DNA of 64,000 nt from FEN-1219 sp963817615 (GCA_963817615.1 CAWFPH010000001.1:248001-312000), one strand, 5' to 3'. Counted from the first letter of the stretch, positions 34,565 through 43,908 are shown. Translations and numbers: made by a program. Notes: generated from the sequence alone by a model not told the origin.

Positions 34565-35155
34565 ATGAGGGTTCGAAGATCCACATGTGCCGCAAGCGCG
34601 CTCGTTGCCGGCATCGCGGCGTTAGCGGCTGCCTGCTCCAGGGCACCGGCGCCGGCGCAGTCGCAGCCAGCCTCCGCGGACGCGGCGGCGCGTCCGCAAT
34701 CGCAGGTCGAAGGCAACCTGCGTCAGGTGATGCGGGGAATCCTATTTCCGAACTCGAACGTCGTGTTCTTCGCGCAGGGTACTGATCCGGCAACGGTTCC
34801 GCAGGATACGGACCCGACCGCTTCAGTGAATCCGCTCGCGGGGGTCTACGGCGGCTGGGAGGCGATCGAGAACAGCGGCATCGCGATCGCCGAGGCGGCG
34901 AATCTGCTCACGCTCCCCGGGCGGACGTGCGCGAATGGCAAGCCCGTGCCCGTGCAGAATGCCGATTGGCGGCGGTTCGTCCAAGGTCTTCGCGACGCAG
35001 GCATGGCCGCGTTCAAGGCGGGGCAGTCGAAGGACATGGACAAGGTGCTCGATGCGTCCGACACGCTGACCACGGCGTGCTCGGATTGTCACGACGTCTA
35101 TCGCGAGAAGACGCCCGAGCATGGCGGCGAGGACGCCCGCTGCACGACGCAGTAG
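34565..35155 (+). CDS. Cytochrome c lipoprotein (c'/c556-like)
   Basis: This 196-aa protein starts at ATG 34565 (GAGAGG upstream). It has a lipoprotein signal ending LAAACS and an Ala/Pro/Gln-rich linker, then a helical domain with Met in LRQVMRGILFPNSNVVFFAQ and a C-terminal heme site CSDCHDVYR. One heme near the C-terminus in a four-helix layout is the pattern of cytochrome c'/c556 proteins. It is a membrane-tethered electron carrier or ligand-binding cytochrome in the periplasm. It could accept electrons from the quinoprotein dehydrogenases, but this is not shown by linkage. Confidence 0.82.
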   Translation: MRVRRSTCAASALVAGIAALAAACSRAPAPAQSQPASADAAARPQSQVEGNLRQVMRGILFPNSNVVFFAQGTDPATVPQDTDPTASVNPLAGVYGGWEAIENSGIAIAEAANLLTLPGRTCANGKPVPVQNADWRRFVQGLRDAGMAAFKAGQSKDMDKVLDASDTLTTACSDCHDVYREKTPEHGGEDARCTTQ

Positions 35156-35258
35156 TGCGCCCAGGGCTCGCCGTGTGGGGGGCGACCCGCTGCGATGTCC
35201 CGGATGGGCCGCGGCCCCCGGCGCGGGCCAACGTCGTGGCAACGGGGTCGGCTGTGAC

Positions 35259-36281
35259 CTAGGCCGGCGCTTCCTCGACGCGGCCATCCGCGTGCCGCGC
35301 GAACCGGCCGCGGTCGCGCGCGTGCACCGGAGCGTCATCCCCGAACGGCCAGCCGCCGAACTGCGTGCGGCGGTAGTCCGCGAACGCCGTCTCGAGCTCG
35401 TCTCGGGTGTTCATCACGAACGGTCCGTATTGCGCGACCGGCTCCGCGATCGGCCGTCCTTGGAGCAGCAGCAGCTCGACCGGCCCGTCGATCGCTTCGA
35501 TCGCGAGGGGCTGGGCCGATGCAATCTCGAGCGCGGCGGGCTGCGTGAGCGGCTTGCCGTCGAGCGCGACCGAGCGGCCCGCGAAGAAGTACAGCGTGCG
35601 CGCGGCGCGCTCGCTGCGCGCGGCCGGCAGCGTCCACGCCGCGCCGCCGTCGAGCACGATCGACCAGATCGCGACGTCGGCATCCGGGTTCGCGGCCCAC
35701 GAGTCGGGCGGCGGCGCGGGCGGCGCAATGTCGCCGAGCGCGCCCGCGATCACGGTGATCTCGGTGCGGCGGCCGTCGTGGCCGAGCTCGAGGCGCGGGA
35801 TGTCCTGATCCCAGAACATCGTGAAATACGGGTCCGCGAACTTGGATCGCGCAGGCAAATTGAGCCAGATCTGAAACAGCTCGAGCCGGTTCGGCCGGGC
35901 CGCATCGAGCAGCGGAAACATCTCCGAGTGCACGATGCCGGCGCCCGCCGTGAGCCACTGCACGTCGCCGCGGCCGAAGCGTGCGGTGGCCCCCAGCGAG
36001 TCCGAGTGATCGATGTAGCCCTCGCGCACGTACGTGACGGTTTCGAAGCCGCGGTGCGGATGCTGCGGGAAGCCCGGCACGACCTCGCCGTGGTACATGC
36101 GCCAGCCGTCCTCGCCCGCGAAATCCTGGCCGATGTTGCGGCCCGCGAGCGAGGCGGCCGGTCCGAGGCGGTCGTTGCCCTGCGGGTAGAGATCCACGTG
36201 GTGCACGCAGGTCAGGAACGGGTCGCGCGTCGGCCACGGAAAGCCGAGCGGCGCGGCGGACAGTACGGGATGTGTGCTCAT
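35259..36281 (-). CDS. Pirin family protein
   Basis: This 340-aa bicupin has the pirin N-terminal metal site HPHRGFETVTYV (about residues 75-86) and later GIVHSEM, which together supply the His/Glu metal ligands. The C-terminal cupin half is also present (RTLYFFAGRSVALDG, LLLLQGRPIAEPVAQYGPFVMNT). Bacterial pirins include quercetin 2,3-dioxygenases (YhhW) and regulators of central metabolism; which applies here cannot be read. Length is somewhat longer than YhhW and normal for full pirins. It is convergent with the cytochrome gene and diverges from the DUF4139 pair. Confidence 0.9.
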   Translation of the reverse strand: MSTHPVLSAAPLGFPWPTRDPFLTCVHHVDLYPQGNDRLGPAASLAGRNIGQDFAGEDGWRMYHGEVVPGFPQHPHRGFETVTYVREGYIDHSDSLGATARFGRGDVQWLTAGAGIVHSEMFPLLDAARPNRLELFQIWLNLPARSKFADPYFTMFWDQDIPRLELGHDGRRTEITVIAGALGDIAPPAPPPDSWAANPDADVAIWSIVLDGGAAWTLPAARSERAARTLYFFAGRSVALDGKPLTQPAALEIASAQPLAIEAIDGPVELLLLQGRPIAEPVAQYGPFVMNTRDELETAFADYRRTQFGGWPFGDDAPVHARDRGRFARHADGRVEEAPA

Positions 36282-36436
36282 CCACGAAGCTTAGCGTGTT
36301 TCTTCGTGAGCGGCATCGATTCGGCCGCGCGCCGTCTTCCGACGCACGGGCACGCGCGCGGGCGGTTGCGCGTGCGTGCCGCCGCTTGTCGGCGCGATAA
36401 TCTCCCGACCGAGCAAACGTCGTCATAGGAGTCGCG

Positions 36437-37831
36437 ATGCAACGGCTTATCGCAATCGCCGGAGCCTGCACGGTGCTGGCCGCCGCGCCTTGCGGCGCGC
36501 AGGAGGCACAGAGCGCGCAGGACAAGAGCCTGTCGCTCACGATCTACAACGACAACCTCGCGCTCGTCGAGCACGTCCGGCCGCTCAACCTCACGGCGGG
36601 CCGGCGGCGAATCGAGTTCAAGGGCGTGTCGGCCCAAATCATTCCACAGACCGTGAGCTTCGCGGCAGCCGGCGTCGAGCTACTCGAGCAGAACTTCGAC
36701 TACGACTTGCTGACGCCCGAGAAGCTGATGGAGAAGGCCGTCGGGCAGAAGGTGCAGATCGTGCGCACGAACCCCGGCACCGGTGCCGAAACTCGCGAGA
36801 CGGCCGACGTGCTCTCGACGGTCGGCGGTGTGGTGCTCAAGATCGGCGATCGCATCGAGGTGCTGCGCGAGGATGGCATCCCCGCGCGCGTGATCTTCGA
36901 CAAGGTGCCGCCGAATCTGCGCGCGACGCCGACGCTATCCGTGCTGGTCGATGCGCAGCGGGCCGTCAACGACGACGTGACGCTCGCGTATCTCACGCAC
37001 GGGATGTCCTGGCAGGCCGACTACGTCGCGGAGTTCGACGACTCCAAGAGCAACGTCGCGCTGCAAGGTTGGATCACGCTGACCAACAATTCGGGCACGA
37101 CGTTCGAAAACGCGCACGCGCAGCTCGTGGCCGGCGACGTCAACGTGAGCGACAATCAGGCGAGGCCTTTCGTTCAGAGGCCCCCGAACGTGCGCCGCGT
37201 AGCGGGCACCGAGGCGTCGGGGCGCGAGCAGCTCGCGGATTACTACGTCTACCCGATCGCTCAACCGACGACGATCGCGAACAACCAGACGAAGCAGGTG
37301 AGCTTCCTGTCGGCCGACCGCGTCAAGGCCGATAAGGGCTACGAGCAGACGTTCTACGGCTTCCAGTCCCTCGAGGAGCCGATCTCGGCCGAGGTGCGTG
37401 TGCGCTTTGCGAACTCGAAGCAAGCGGGCCTGGGCGATCAGCTCCCGAGCGGTGTGGTGCGCGTCTACGCGCGTGATGCGCGCGGCCAGCCGCAATTCGT
37501 CGGCGAGGACCACATCGACCACACGAGCGCGGGCTCTGAGCTCGCAGTCAAGATCGGCGAAGCCTTCGACGTGACGATTCAGCCCACGCTGCGCCAGACC
37601 ACACGCGTGTCGCGCCGCGACACGGACTATGCGATGTCCTACGCGCTGCATAACGCGCGCACCGCACCGGTCACGGTCACGATCCGGCAGCAGGGCTTGC
37701 CGCGCTTCAACGAGGTCCGCGAGCAGTCGATCGAGGGCCGGCGCACCAGCGCCTACGGCTTCGCGTGGGACGTGCAGGTGCCTGCCAACGGCGACGCCGA
37801 GCTCACGTTCACGATTCGCCAGGGCGGGTGA
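36437..37831 (+). CDS. DUF4139 domain-containing exported protein (first of tandem pair)
   Basis: The ATG at 36437 follows AGGAG. The 464-aa protein has a signal peptide (IAGACTVLAAAPCGAQ). The mature part matches DUF4139: SLTIYNDNLALVEHVRPLNL, NFDYDLLTPEKLMEKAVGQ, LTYLTHGMSWQADYVAEF, LQGWITLTNNSGTTFENAHAQLVAGDVN, and a C-terminal beta-rich part (QVPANGDAELTFTIRQ). Function is unknown for the family; it is predicted to be a periplasmic or outer-membrane-associated beta protein. Its stop overlaps the start of the paralogous second gene (GTGA), so the two are translationally coupled. Confidence 0.87.
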   Translation: MQRLIAIAGACTVLAAAPCGAQEAQSAQDKSLSLTIYNDNLALVEHVRPLNLTAGRRRIEFKGVSAQIIPQTVSFAAAGVELLEQNFDYDLLTPEKLMEKAVGQKVQIVRTNPGTGAETRETADVLSTVGGVVLKIGDRIEVLREDGIPARVIFDKVPPNLRATPTLSVLVDAQRAVNDDVTLAYLTHGMSWQADYVAEFDDSKSNVALQGWITLTNNSGTTFENAHAQLVAGDVNVSDNQARPFVQRPPNVRRVAGTEASGREQLADYYVYPIAQPTTIANNQTKQVSFLSADRVKADKGYEQTFYGFQSLEEPISAEVRVRFANSKQAGLGDQLPSGVVRVYARDARGQPQFVGEDHIDHTSAGSELAVKIGEAFDVTIQPTLRQTTRVSRRDTDYAMSYALHNARTAPVTVTIRQQGLPRFNEVREQSIEGRRTSAYGFAWDVQVPANGDAELTFTIRQGG

Positions 37832-39426
37832 GCGCCGTGCGGCGCGGGCTCTTGCTCGCGGCGCTGCTGCTGGCGGCGCCGGCGTATGCGGCCGAGGAGG
37901 TCGTGGTGACTTCGCCGCGGGCCGAGTCGGTTTCCATCACGATCTACCGCGACGACCTCGCGCTCGTGACCGAGACGCGCACGGTGGAGCTGCCGGCCGA
38001 ACCTCTGACGCTCGTGCTGCAAGATGTCGTCGAGACGCTGCTGCCGCAATCGGCCGTGCTGAACGGCGCGGAGCGGGCGCTCGCGGAGAGCAACTTCGAC
38101 TTCGATCGGCTCACGCCCGCGTCGCTGATCGAGCGCTCGATCGGCAAGACCGTGACGCTCGTGCGCACGAATCCGAAGACGGGCCGCGTCACGCGCACGG
38201 CGGCGACGATTGTCGCTGCAGGCGACGGCGTGGTGCTGCAAACGGCCGACGGCGGCGAGGCGCTGCACTGCTCGGGGCTGCCCGAGCACCTCGAGCTCCC
38301 GGAGGTGCCGGCGTCGCTGGTGGCCAAGCCGCAGCTGTCCGTGCGGCTCGCGGCCGGCTCGCCGGGCCGGCGCACGCTGACCGTGAGCTATCTCGCTCAC
38401 GGTTTCTCGTGGAGCGCGGACTACGTGGCACGCCTGAATGCGCGTAGCGATCGGATGGCCCTCGAGGGCTGGATCACGCTCACGAACGCCACGAGCGCGT
38501 CGTTCGTGCAGGCGCAGGTGCAGGTGGTTGCGGGCCGCCTGAACATCGTCGCTGCCGAGGAAGGCGGCTCGCGCAGCGACGAGTCGCCGACGCGCGATGC
38601 CGAGCAGGGCGCCGCCGACGCGCGGCGTGAGCGTGACGATGCAGCCGCGCGCGAGAAGCTCGCGCTGCTCGCGCAATGCCGGGAGGCGAGCCCATTGCCG
38701 GAGTCGCCGGGCCCACGGCGGTTCCGTCTGGCCGAGCTGGCGTCGGCGCGGCCCGCTCTCGAGGAAGTGATCGTGACGGGCTCGCGGATCGCGCGCCGCG
38801 AGGCACTCGGCGACTATCAGCTGTACCGGCTGCCGATCGCGACCGACCTCGCGGCGCGGCAGACGAAGCAGGTCGCGTTCCTCGACAAGCCGGCGGTGAA
38901 AGTCGCGCGGTTCTACGGCTACGAGCTCGGCGATCTCGACGCGCCGGTCGGCGACGATGCCGTGATCCCGGCGCTCAAAGTCGGCTTCGACAACCGCGCT
39001 CGCGACGGTCTCGGCGAGCCGCTGCCGGGCGGCCGTGTGCGTGTGTTCGAGCCGCACTCGGCCGGCGAGGTGTTTGCAGGCGGCGCGGACCTCGACGACA
39101 AGCCCGTGGACGCCGCGGTCGAGCTCGAGATCGGCCGCGCGCTGAATCTTGCGGCGCAGGTCACTATGGGTCTCGATCGAGAGCGCGGCACGGAGGGGCT
39201 CGCGCGGGTGACGGCCACCGCTGAGCACCGCATCGTCAACGGCAAGAGCGAGCCCGTCGAGGTCGAGGTCCGCCATCGCGTCAGTAGCCGCTTCACCTCG
39301 CTGCAGGTGCGGCAGTCCTCGCCGCGCGCGCAGCGCAAGAACGGCGACCTCGTCTGGCGGCTCGAGGTGCCGGCCGGCGGTGATGCGATGCTGAGCTACG
39401 TGATCACTGCGCTCGAGGAGCGGTAG
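37828..39426 (+). CDS. DUF4139 domain-containing exported protein with TonB-box-like motifs (second of pair)
   Basis: The GTG at 37828 overlaps the upstream stop. The 532-aa protein has a signal peptide (residues 1-21, ending AYA). The mature N-terminus then reads AEEVVVTSPRA (residues 22-32), very like the TonB box of TonB-dependent receptors. A second such string, LEEVIVTGSRIARR (311-324), lies inside a charged insertion (about 250-330) that the upstream paralogue lacks. The rest repeats the DUF4139 layout (SITIYRDDLALVTETR, FDFDRLTPASLIERS, TVSYLAHGFSWSADYVARL, LEGWITLTNATSASF). It may interact with TonB or a receptor, or have captured these segments by recombination. It is convergent with the CitE-like gene, 2 bases away. 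Confidence 0.87.
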   Translation: MSAVRRGLLLAALLLAAPAYAAEEVVVTSPRAESVSITIYRDDLALVTETRTVELPAEPLTLVLQDVVETLLPQSAVLNGAERALAESNFDFDRLTPASLIERSIGKTVTLVRTNPKTGRVTRTAATIVAAGDGVVLQTADGGEALHCSGLPEHLELPEVPASLVAKPQLSVRLAAGSPGRRTLTVSYLAHGFSWSADYVARLNARSDRMALEGWITLTNATSASFVQAQVQVVAGRLNIVAAEEGGSRSDESPTRDAEQGAADARRERDDAAAREKLALLAQCREASPLPESPGPRRFRLAELASARPALEEVIVTGSRIARREALGDYQLYRLPIATDLAARQTKQVAFLDKPAVKVARFYGYELGDLDAPVGDDAVIPALKVGFDNRARDGLGEPLPGGRVRVFEPHSAGEVFAGGADLDDKPVDAAVELEIGRALNLAAQVTMGLDRERGTEGLARVTATAEHRIVNGKSEPVEVEVRHRVSSRFTSLQVRQSSPRAQRKNGDLVWRLEVPAGGDAMLSYVITALEER

Positions 39427-39428
39427 GC

Positions 39429-40304
39429 TCAACCCTCGCGGCGCGCACGCTCCGCAAGCGCGAGCAGCGCGCGCGCGCGTTTCACGACCGGCACGTCGAT
39501 GACCCAGCCGTCGAGCGACGTCGACGCGCGGCCTCGCGCTTCGGCTTCCTCGTACGCTGCGACCACGCGCCGCGCGTGCGCGATTTCGGCCGCCGATGGC
39601 GAGAAGCACTCGTTGAGTGCGTCGATCTGCTCGGGATGAATGGCGAACTTGCCCTTGAAGCCGATGCTCTTGGCGGCGAGCGCGTTCGCTCGCAGGCCGT
39701 CCGAATCGCGCAGCTTGAAGTACGGCGTATCGAGCGCGAGCACCTGCGCCGCGCGCGCGGAGATGCAAAGGCGCGAGCGAGCGTAGGCGATCTGCGACTC
39801 GTCCTCGAGCCGTTCGATGCCTAAGTCGTTCGTGAAATCCTCGCCGCCGAACGCGACCGCGACGATTCGCTCGCTCGCCCGGCAGATCGCATCGCAATTC
39901 ACGATCGCCGAGGCAGTTTCGATCCAGGGCACGAGCTTGACGCTGCCGACCGCGAGCCCCGTGCGCCGCTCGAGCGCGCCGAGCTTGAGCCCGATCGCCG
40001 CGATGTCGCCGGCCGTGCGCACCTTGCCGATCGATACGCCGAAGATCGCGGGTCCGACGACGGCCGCGAGGTCGTCGTCCACCCATTCCGTGTCGAGCGC
40101 GTTCACGCGCGGTATCACGGGCACGCCGAGCGCCGCGAGCCTCGGCAGGAAGCCGCGAATCGTCTCGCGCGCGTTCGACTTCTCGGCCGCCGGCACGGAG
40201 TCCTCCATGTCGGGCACGAACGCGTCGGGCGCAAGACCGAGCGCCTTTTCGAGCATGTTCTCCTTGTTGCCGGGCACGAACAGCAGGCTGCGCAGGATCG
40301 TCAT
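39429..40304 (-). CDS. HpcH/HpaI aldolase/citrate lyase family protein (CitE-like CoA ester lyase)
   Basis: This 291-aa TIM-barrel protein is CitE-like: RSLLFVPGNKENMLEKAL at the N-terminus, PDMEDSVPAAEKSNAR, PRVNALDTEW, a metal-binding Glu in PWIETASAIVN, FGGEDFTNDLG, and GKFAIHPEQIDALNECF. Members cleave or form C-C bonds of CoA esters such as malyl-, citramalyl- or beta-methylmalyl-CoA. The ATG at 40304 overlaps the stop of the upstream quinone oxidoreductase (ATGA). A reading of one long fused protein with that gene is an artefact of the frameshift there. Confidence 0.88.
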   Translation of the reverse strand: MTILRSLLFVPGNKENMLEKALGLAPDAFVPDMEDSVPAAEKSNARETIRGFLPRLAALGVPVIPRVNALDTEWVDDDLAAVVGPAIFGVSIGKVRTAGDIAAIGLKLGALERRTGLAVGSVKLVPWIETASAIVNCDAICRASERIVAVAFGGEDFTNDLGIERLEDESQIAYARSRLCISARAAQVLALDTPYFKLRDSDGLRANALAAKSIGFKGKFAIHPEQIDALNECFSPSAAEIAHARRVVAAYEEAEARGRASTSLDGWVIDVPVVKRARALLALAERARREG

Positions 40305-41300
40305 GCGGAAACCTCTCGGGCAACTTTGAGCACGAGCTTGCCGAAGTGCTCCCCCGCTTCCATGGCGCGGTGCGCAGCCGCCGCCTCGGCGAGCGGATAG
40401 ACGCGATCGACCAACGGCACGATGCGGCCCGCTGCGAAGTGCGGCATCACCTGCTCCGCGAAGCGCCGGATGATCTCGGCCTTGTCGGCCACCGAGCGCG
40501 GCCGCAGCACCGAGCCCACGATCGTGAGCCGCTGCACGAGCACGCGAGACAGGTCGATCTCGGCTTTCCGACCGCCCATCACGCCGATCAACGCAAGGCG
40601 GCCGTAGGTCGCGAGCGTCTTCAGATTCTGCGCGAGATACGAGGCTCCCAAATGATCGAGTATCACGTCGACGCCGCGGCCGCGCGGTGTAGCGCAACAC
40701 AGCCTCGGCGAAATCCTCGCGCCGATAATCGACGACGAGTGCCGCGCCGAGCGCGGCCACGCGCTCGATCTTGCGCGCGGATGCCGTCACGATCACGCGG
40801 CTCTCGGGGACGAGCGCCGCGCAGAGCTGCATCGCGGCCGTCGTGACGCCGCCGCCCCCGCCGTGCAGCAGCACGGTCTCCCCGTTCGCGAGGCGCGCGT
40901 TGAGGAATAGATTCATGTAAGCGGTGAGGAACGTCTCGCAGATGCAGGCGGCTTGCTCGAACGGCATGCGTTCGGGGATCTTGAGCACGTGGCTTGCGTG
41001 CGCGGACGCGACCTCCGCATAACCGCCGCCGCCGAGCAGCGCAAAGACGCGCTCGCCTGGCTCGAAGCCCGTGACTCCGGCGCCGACGGCCTCCACGGTG
41101 CCGGCCGCCTCGAGGCCCAAGATATCGGATTCGCCGGGCGGCGGCGGGTAGTGACCCTGCCGCTGGATCGCGTCCGGGCGGTTCACGGAGGTGGCCGCCA
41201 CGCGAATCAGCACGCGGCCGTCCTGCACTGCGGGGACCTCGGCGTCGCCGAGCTTCAGTACTTCGGGGCCGCCGAAACCGTCGAGGAGAATAGCCTTCAA
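40301..41300 (-). pseudogene. NADPH:quinone oxidoreductase (zinc-less MDR family), frameshifted
   Basis: The start is TTG at 41300 (MKAILLDGFGGPEVLKLGDA), the usual QOR N-terminus. The first 200 residues give the GroES-like domain and the Rossmann start (NGETVLLHGGGGGVTTAAMQL). After VDYRREDFAEAVLRYT the frame is lost. One extra base near 40681-40687 moves it, and the correct continuation GRGVDVILDHLGASYLAQNL ... FGKLVLKVAREVSA is in another frame, ending at 40301. Both halves together make a normal length of about 332 aa. The intact sense on each side suggests a recent mutation or an assembly error at a CG-rich spot. If real, the protein would lose half its cofactor domain and read into the CitE-like gene's frame. 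Confidence 0.85.
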
Positions 41301-41340
41301 GTGGAAACTTGGGCGCCTTATTTCAGCGCGCCGCCTATTG

Positions 41341-41369
41341 TTGTGCCCAGTCGATCTACATACTATACC
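41341..41369 (+). promoter_or_regulatory. Candidate sigma-70 promoter for the aromatic aminotransferase gene
   Basis: TTGTGC (41341-41346) and TATACC (41364-41369) are separated by 17 bases, with four of six consensus matches each, inside a locally AT-richer stretch of the divergent gap. Transcription would begin near 41376, leaving a leader of about 44 bases that contains GAGGG (41407-41411) before the GTG start. Confidence 0.45.
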
Positions 41370-41419
41370 GCCGCCCGCAGGGCACCTTCCTTTGCCAATT
41401 CTCGTCGAGGGACCCGCCA

Positions 41420-42613
41420 GTGTTCGAGACCCTGAAGCCTCTGCCGCCCGACGCGATCCTAGGGATCATGACGTTGTTCCGGGCGGACACGCACCCCGGC
41501 AAGATCGATTTGAGCGTCGGCGTCTATCAGGACGAGCGCGGCCACACGCCCGTGCTCGAGTGCGTCAAACGTGCGGAGCGCGCGATCATCGACGCGCAAG
41601 ACACGAAGACGTACGTCGCGATCGCCGGCAACGCGAGCTTCAACGGCGGCATCGAGGAGTTGCTCTACGGCAAGGAACATCCCGCGCGCAAGGCCGGCCG
41701 TGTCGCGACCGTGCAGGCGCCCGGCGGCAGCGGCGCTTTGAGCGTCGCGGCCCACTTGCTCGTGCGCGCGAAGCCCGATGCGCGCATTTGGCTGAGCGAC
41801 CCGTCGTGGCCGAATCACTTCCCGCTGCTCAAGCTGGCGGGGCTTTCGCTCGAGAGCTATCCGTACTACGACTTCGCAGCGCATCGCGTGGATTTCGAGA
41901 AGATGACGGCGAAGCTCGAGACGGCGCCCTCGGGCGACCTCGTGCTGATACACGGCTGTTGCCACAACCCGTGCGGCGCGGACCTCTCGCGCGAGCAGTG
42001 GCAAGCGCTCACGGCGCTCTGCGAGCGCCGCGGGCTCGTGCCGTTCATCGACATCGCCTACCAGGGCCTGGCCGAGGGGCTCGACGAGGACGCGTACGGC
42101 GTGCGGCTGATGGCCGAGCGGCTGCCCGAGGTGGTCGTAGTGTCGTCGTGCTCGAAGAACTTGGGCCTCTACCGCGAGCGCGTGGGCACCGCGAGCTTCG
42201 TATCGGCCACGCCCGAGCAGGCCAAGCTCGCGTTCGGCAACGCCTCGAACGTCGCACGCGGCCTGTACTCGATGCCGCCCGATCACGGGGCGGCGATCGT
42301 CGGCAAGATCTTGCATGACGCGGAGCTGCGTGCGCTCTGGATCAAGGAGCTCGCGGACATGCGCACGCGCTTGAACGGCCTGCGGCGACTGCTCGTCGAC
42401 GAGCTCGCGCGCCGCAAGACGCCATTGGACTTCTCGTTCATCGCCAAGCAGCACGGGCTGTTCTCGTTCCTCGGCATCCCGAAAGAGAAGGTGATCCGGC
42501 TGCGCGAGGAGTTCCACGTCTACATGATCGAGTCGAGCCGGATCAACATCGCGGGCATCAACCACGCGAACGTCGAGTTCGTCGCGGATTCGATCGCGGC
42601 CGTGCTCGAGTAA
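41420..42613 (+). CDS. Aromatic amino acid/aspartate aminotransferase (class I, TyrB/AspC type)
   Basis: The GTG at 41420 with GAGGG upstream gives 397 aa, the normal length. The protein shows the family layout: MFETLKPLPPDAILGIMTLFR, KIDLSVGVYQDERGHTPVL, PGGSGALSVAAHLL, HGCCHNPCGADLS, FIDIAYQGLAEGLDEDAYG, the PLP lysine K246 in SSCSKNLGLYRERVG, and a C-terminal Arg in ESSRINIAGIN. It transaminates aspartate and/or aromatic amino acids with 2-oxoglutarate in the cytoplasm. It diverges from the frameshifted quinone oxidoreductase. The exact preference (tyrB or aspC) is not resolvable by eye. Confidence 0.92.
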   Translation: MFETLKPLPPDAILGIMTLFRADTHPGKIDLSVGVYQDERGHTPVLECVKRAERAIIDAQDTKTYVAIAGNASFNGGIEELLYGKEHPARKAGRVATVQAPGGSGALSVAAHLLVRAKPDARIWLSDPSWPNHFPLLKLAGLSLESYPYYDFAAHRVDFEKMTAKLETAPSGDLVLIHGCCHNPCGADLSREQWQALTALCERRGLVPFIDIAYQGLAEGLDEDAYGVRLMAERLPEVVVVSSCSKNLGLYRERVGTASFVSATPEQAKLAFGNASNVARGLYSMPPDHGAAIVGKILHDAELRALWIKELADMRTRLNGLRRLLVDELARRKTPLDFSFIAKQHGLFSFLGIPKEKVIRLREEFHVYMIESSRINIAGINHANVEFVADSIAAVLE

Positions 42614-42724
42614 AACGGCGGCGCCGACGCGCTCCGCAGCCCCTCAACTTCACCGGCGGCGCGGGTTTCCTGACCGACCGGGCCGAACGCGGAGCGCGCA
42701 GAGCGCGCCCGCGCCGGCTCGCGG

Positions 42725-43723
42725 TCACTCCCAGGTTTCGAGCAGGCGCACGACGTGCGCGAGGAATTTGTTGGCGCCCTCGAGCGTCACGCGCTCGGGC
42801 CGGAACGTGACGGTGACGTAGCAGAGCGCGGCCGCGCGCGGTGCCTCCTCGCCGTCGAGCGTGCGGAGCACGATCTGGCGCCGTGCGCGGCCTATACCGA
42901 CGCTCGCGGCATGATTCGCGCCGAGCGGCGTCGGCGTCGCGAGCAAGCTGCCGCTCGCGCCGTAGTAGTGGACGAGCAAATCGGCGGGATCCAAATCGGT
43001 CGACGAGACTGCGCGCAACTGTCGATCGAACGACTCGAGCCGCTCGCCGATCGAGGCGAGCGGCGACTCCTCCGCCGCGTCGACGAGCGCCGGCCGGCTG
43101 TCGCCGTCCGCCGACGATAGATGCACGCCGAAGCGGGCGGCCGAGGGAACGACGCGGCCCGCGATCTCCGGGACGGCTTGCAGCGCCTCCGCGCACGCGA
43201 CGAGCCAATAGCTTGCGAGCAGCCGCTCGCCGTGGTCGCGCCGGTGCGCGAGGATACGGCCCAAGTCGCACTCGAACACGGTGGTTGCGAGGGGCGCCGC
43301 GGCGTTCGCGGCTCGGTCGGGCTCGCTCGCGCGAAGCGGCGCCGGAGCAGGAGGCTCGGCCGCGGCGGTGTCGGCCGCTGCGGCTTCGCACACTGCGTCG
43401 TCGGCCGTCGGCCTCTCGGCGTCGCCGCGCCCGAGCAGCGCGATCACGTCGCCCACGCGGATGCGGCCGGACGGGCCGCTGCCGTGAATTCCCGTGATGT
43501 CGAGGTCGTATTGGCGTACGAGCCGCCGCACGGCAGGGCTCAGCGTATCGGCGGGGTCGAGCGCGGGCTCCTCCTCGTCCGGCGGCGGGCTCGCGGAAGG
43601 CTCGGCCGCCGAATCGATCGGCGCGAGCCGCTCGATCTTGAGCTCCGGCTCGGCGCGGGGGTCGCCGGCGCGCGCGCTCGACGCGACGGACGGCGGCAAC
43701 GACGACTCGCGATCTGAATCCAT
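42725..43723 (-). CDS. E2 acyltransferase-like protein without lipoyl domain and with degenerate active site
   Basis: This 332-aa protein has an acidic, Ser/Pro-rich start and then a peripheral-subunit-binding domain (about 60-98: LSPAVRRLVRQYDLDITGIHGSGPSGRIRVGDVI). An Ala/Pro linker and a domain that follows the 2-oxo-acid dehydrogenase E2 catalytic fold come next. No lipoyl domain with its DK lysine is present. At the C-terminus the DHRVIDG active-site string is replaced by RPERVTL, so the catalytic His and Asp are missing. It may be a structural or regulatory subunit of a dehydrogenase complex. No E1 or E3 genes are nearby. Confidence 0.72.
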   Translation of the reverse strand: MDSDRESSLPPSVASSARAGDPRAEPELKIERLAPIDSAAEPSASPPPDEEEPALDPADTLSPAVRRLVRQYDLDITGIHGSGPSGRIRVGDVIALLGRGDAERPTADDAVCEAAAADTAAAEPPAPAPLRASEPDRAANAAAPLATTVFECDLGRILAHRRDHGERLLASYWLVACAEALQAVPEIAGRVVPSAARFGVHLSSADGDSRPALVDAAEESPLASIGERLESFDRQLRAVSSTDLDPADLLVHYYGASGSLLATPTPLGANHAASVGIGRARRQIVLRTLDGEEAPRAAALCYVTVTFRPERVTLEGANKFLAHVVRLLETWE

Positions 43724-43908
43724 GGCGTTCCTCGCCGGCAGGTTCTAGACAGGCGCCAGCATCGCCAGAGCGTCGCTCGATTTCAACCGGCGCCCGTATC
43801 GATTTGCAAATCGTGCGTCACTAGAATGCGCCGCATGCTGCGCACGGCCGATCGACGAGCTGGAATTCATCGCTCGCGCAGCGCTCGCGGGGCGGAGCGA
43901 TCGCACTG

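Noticed and set aside
39429..41300. A natural fusion of quinone oxidoreductase and CitE-like lyase
   Set aside because: The missing C-terminal half of the oxidoreductase is present in another frame and ends with an ATGA overlap at the lyase start, so a frameshift explains it.
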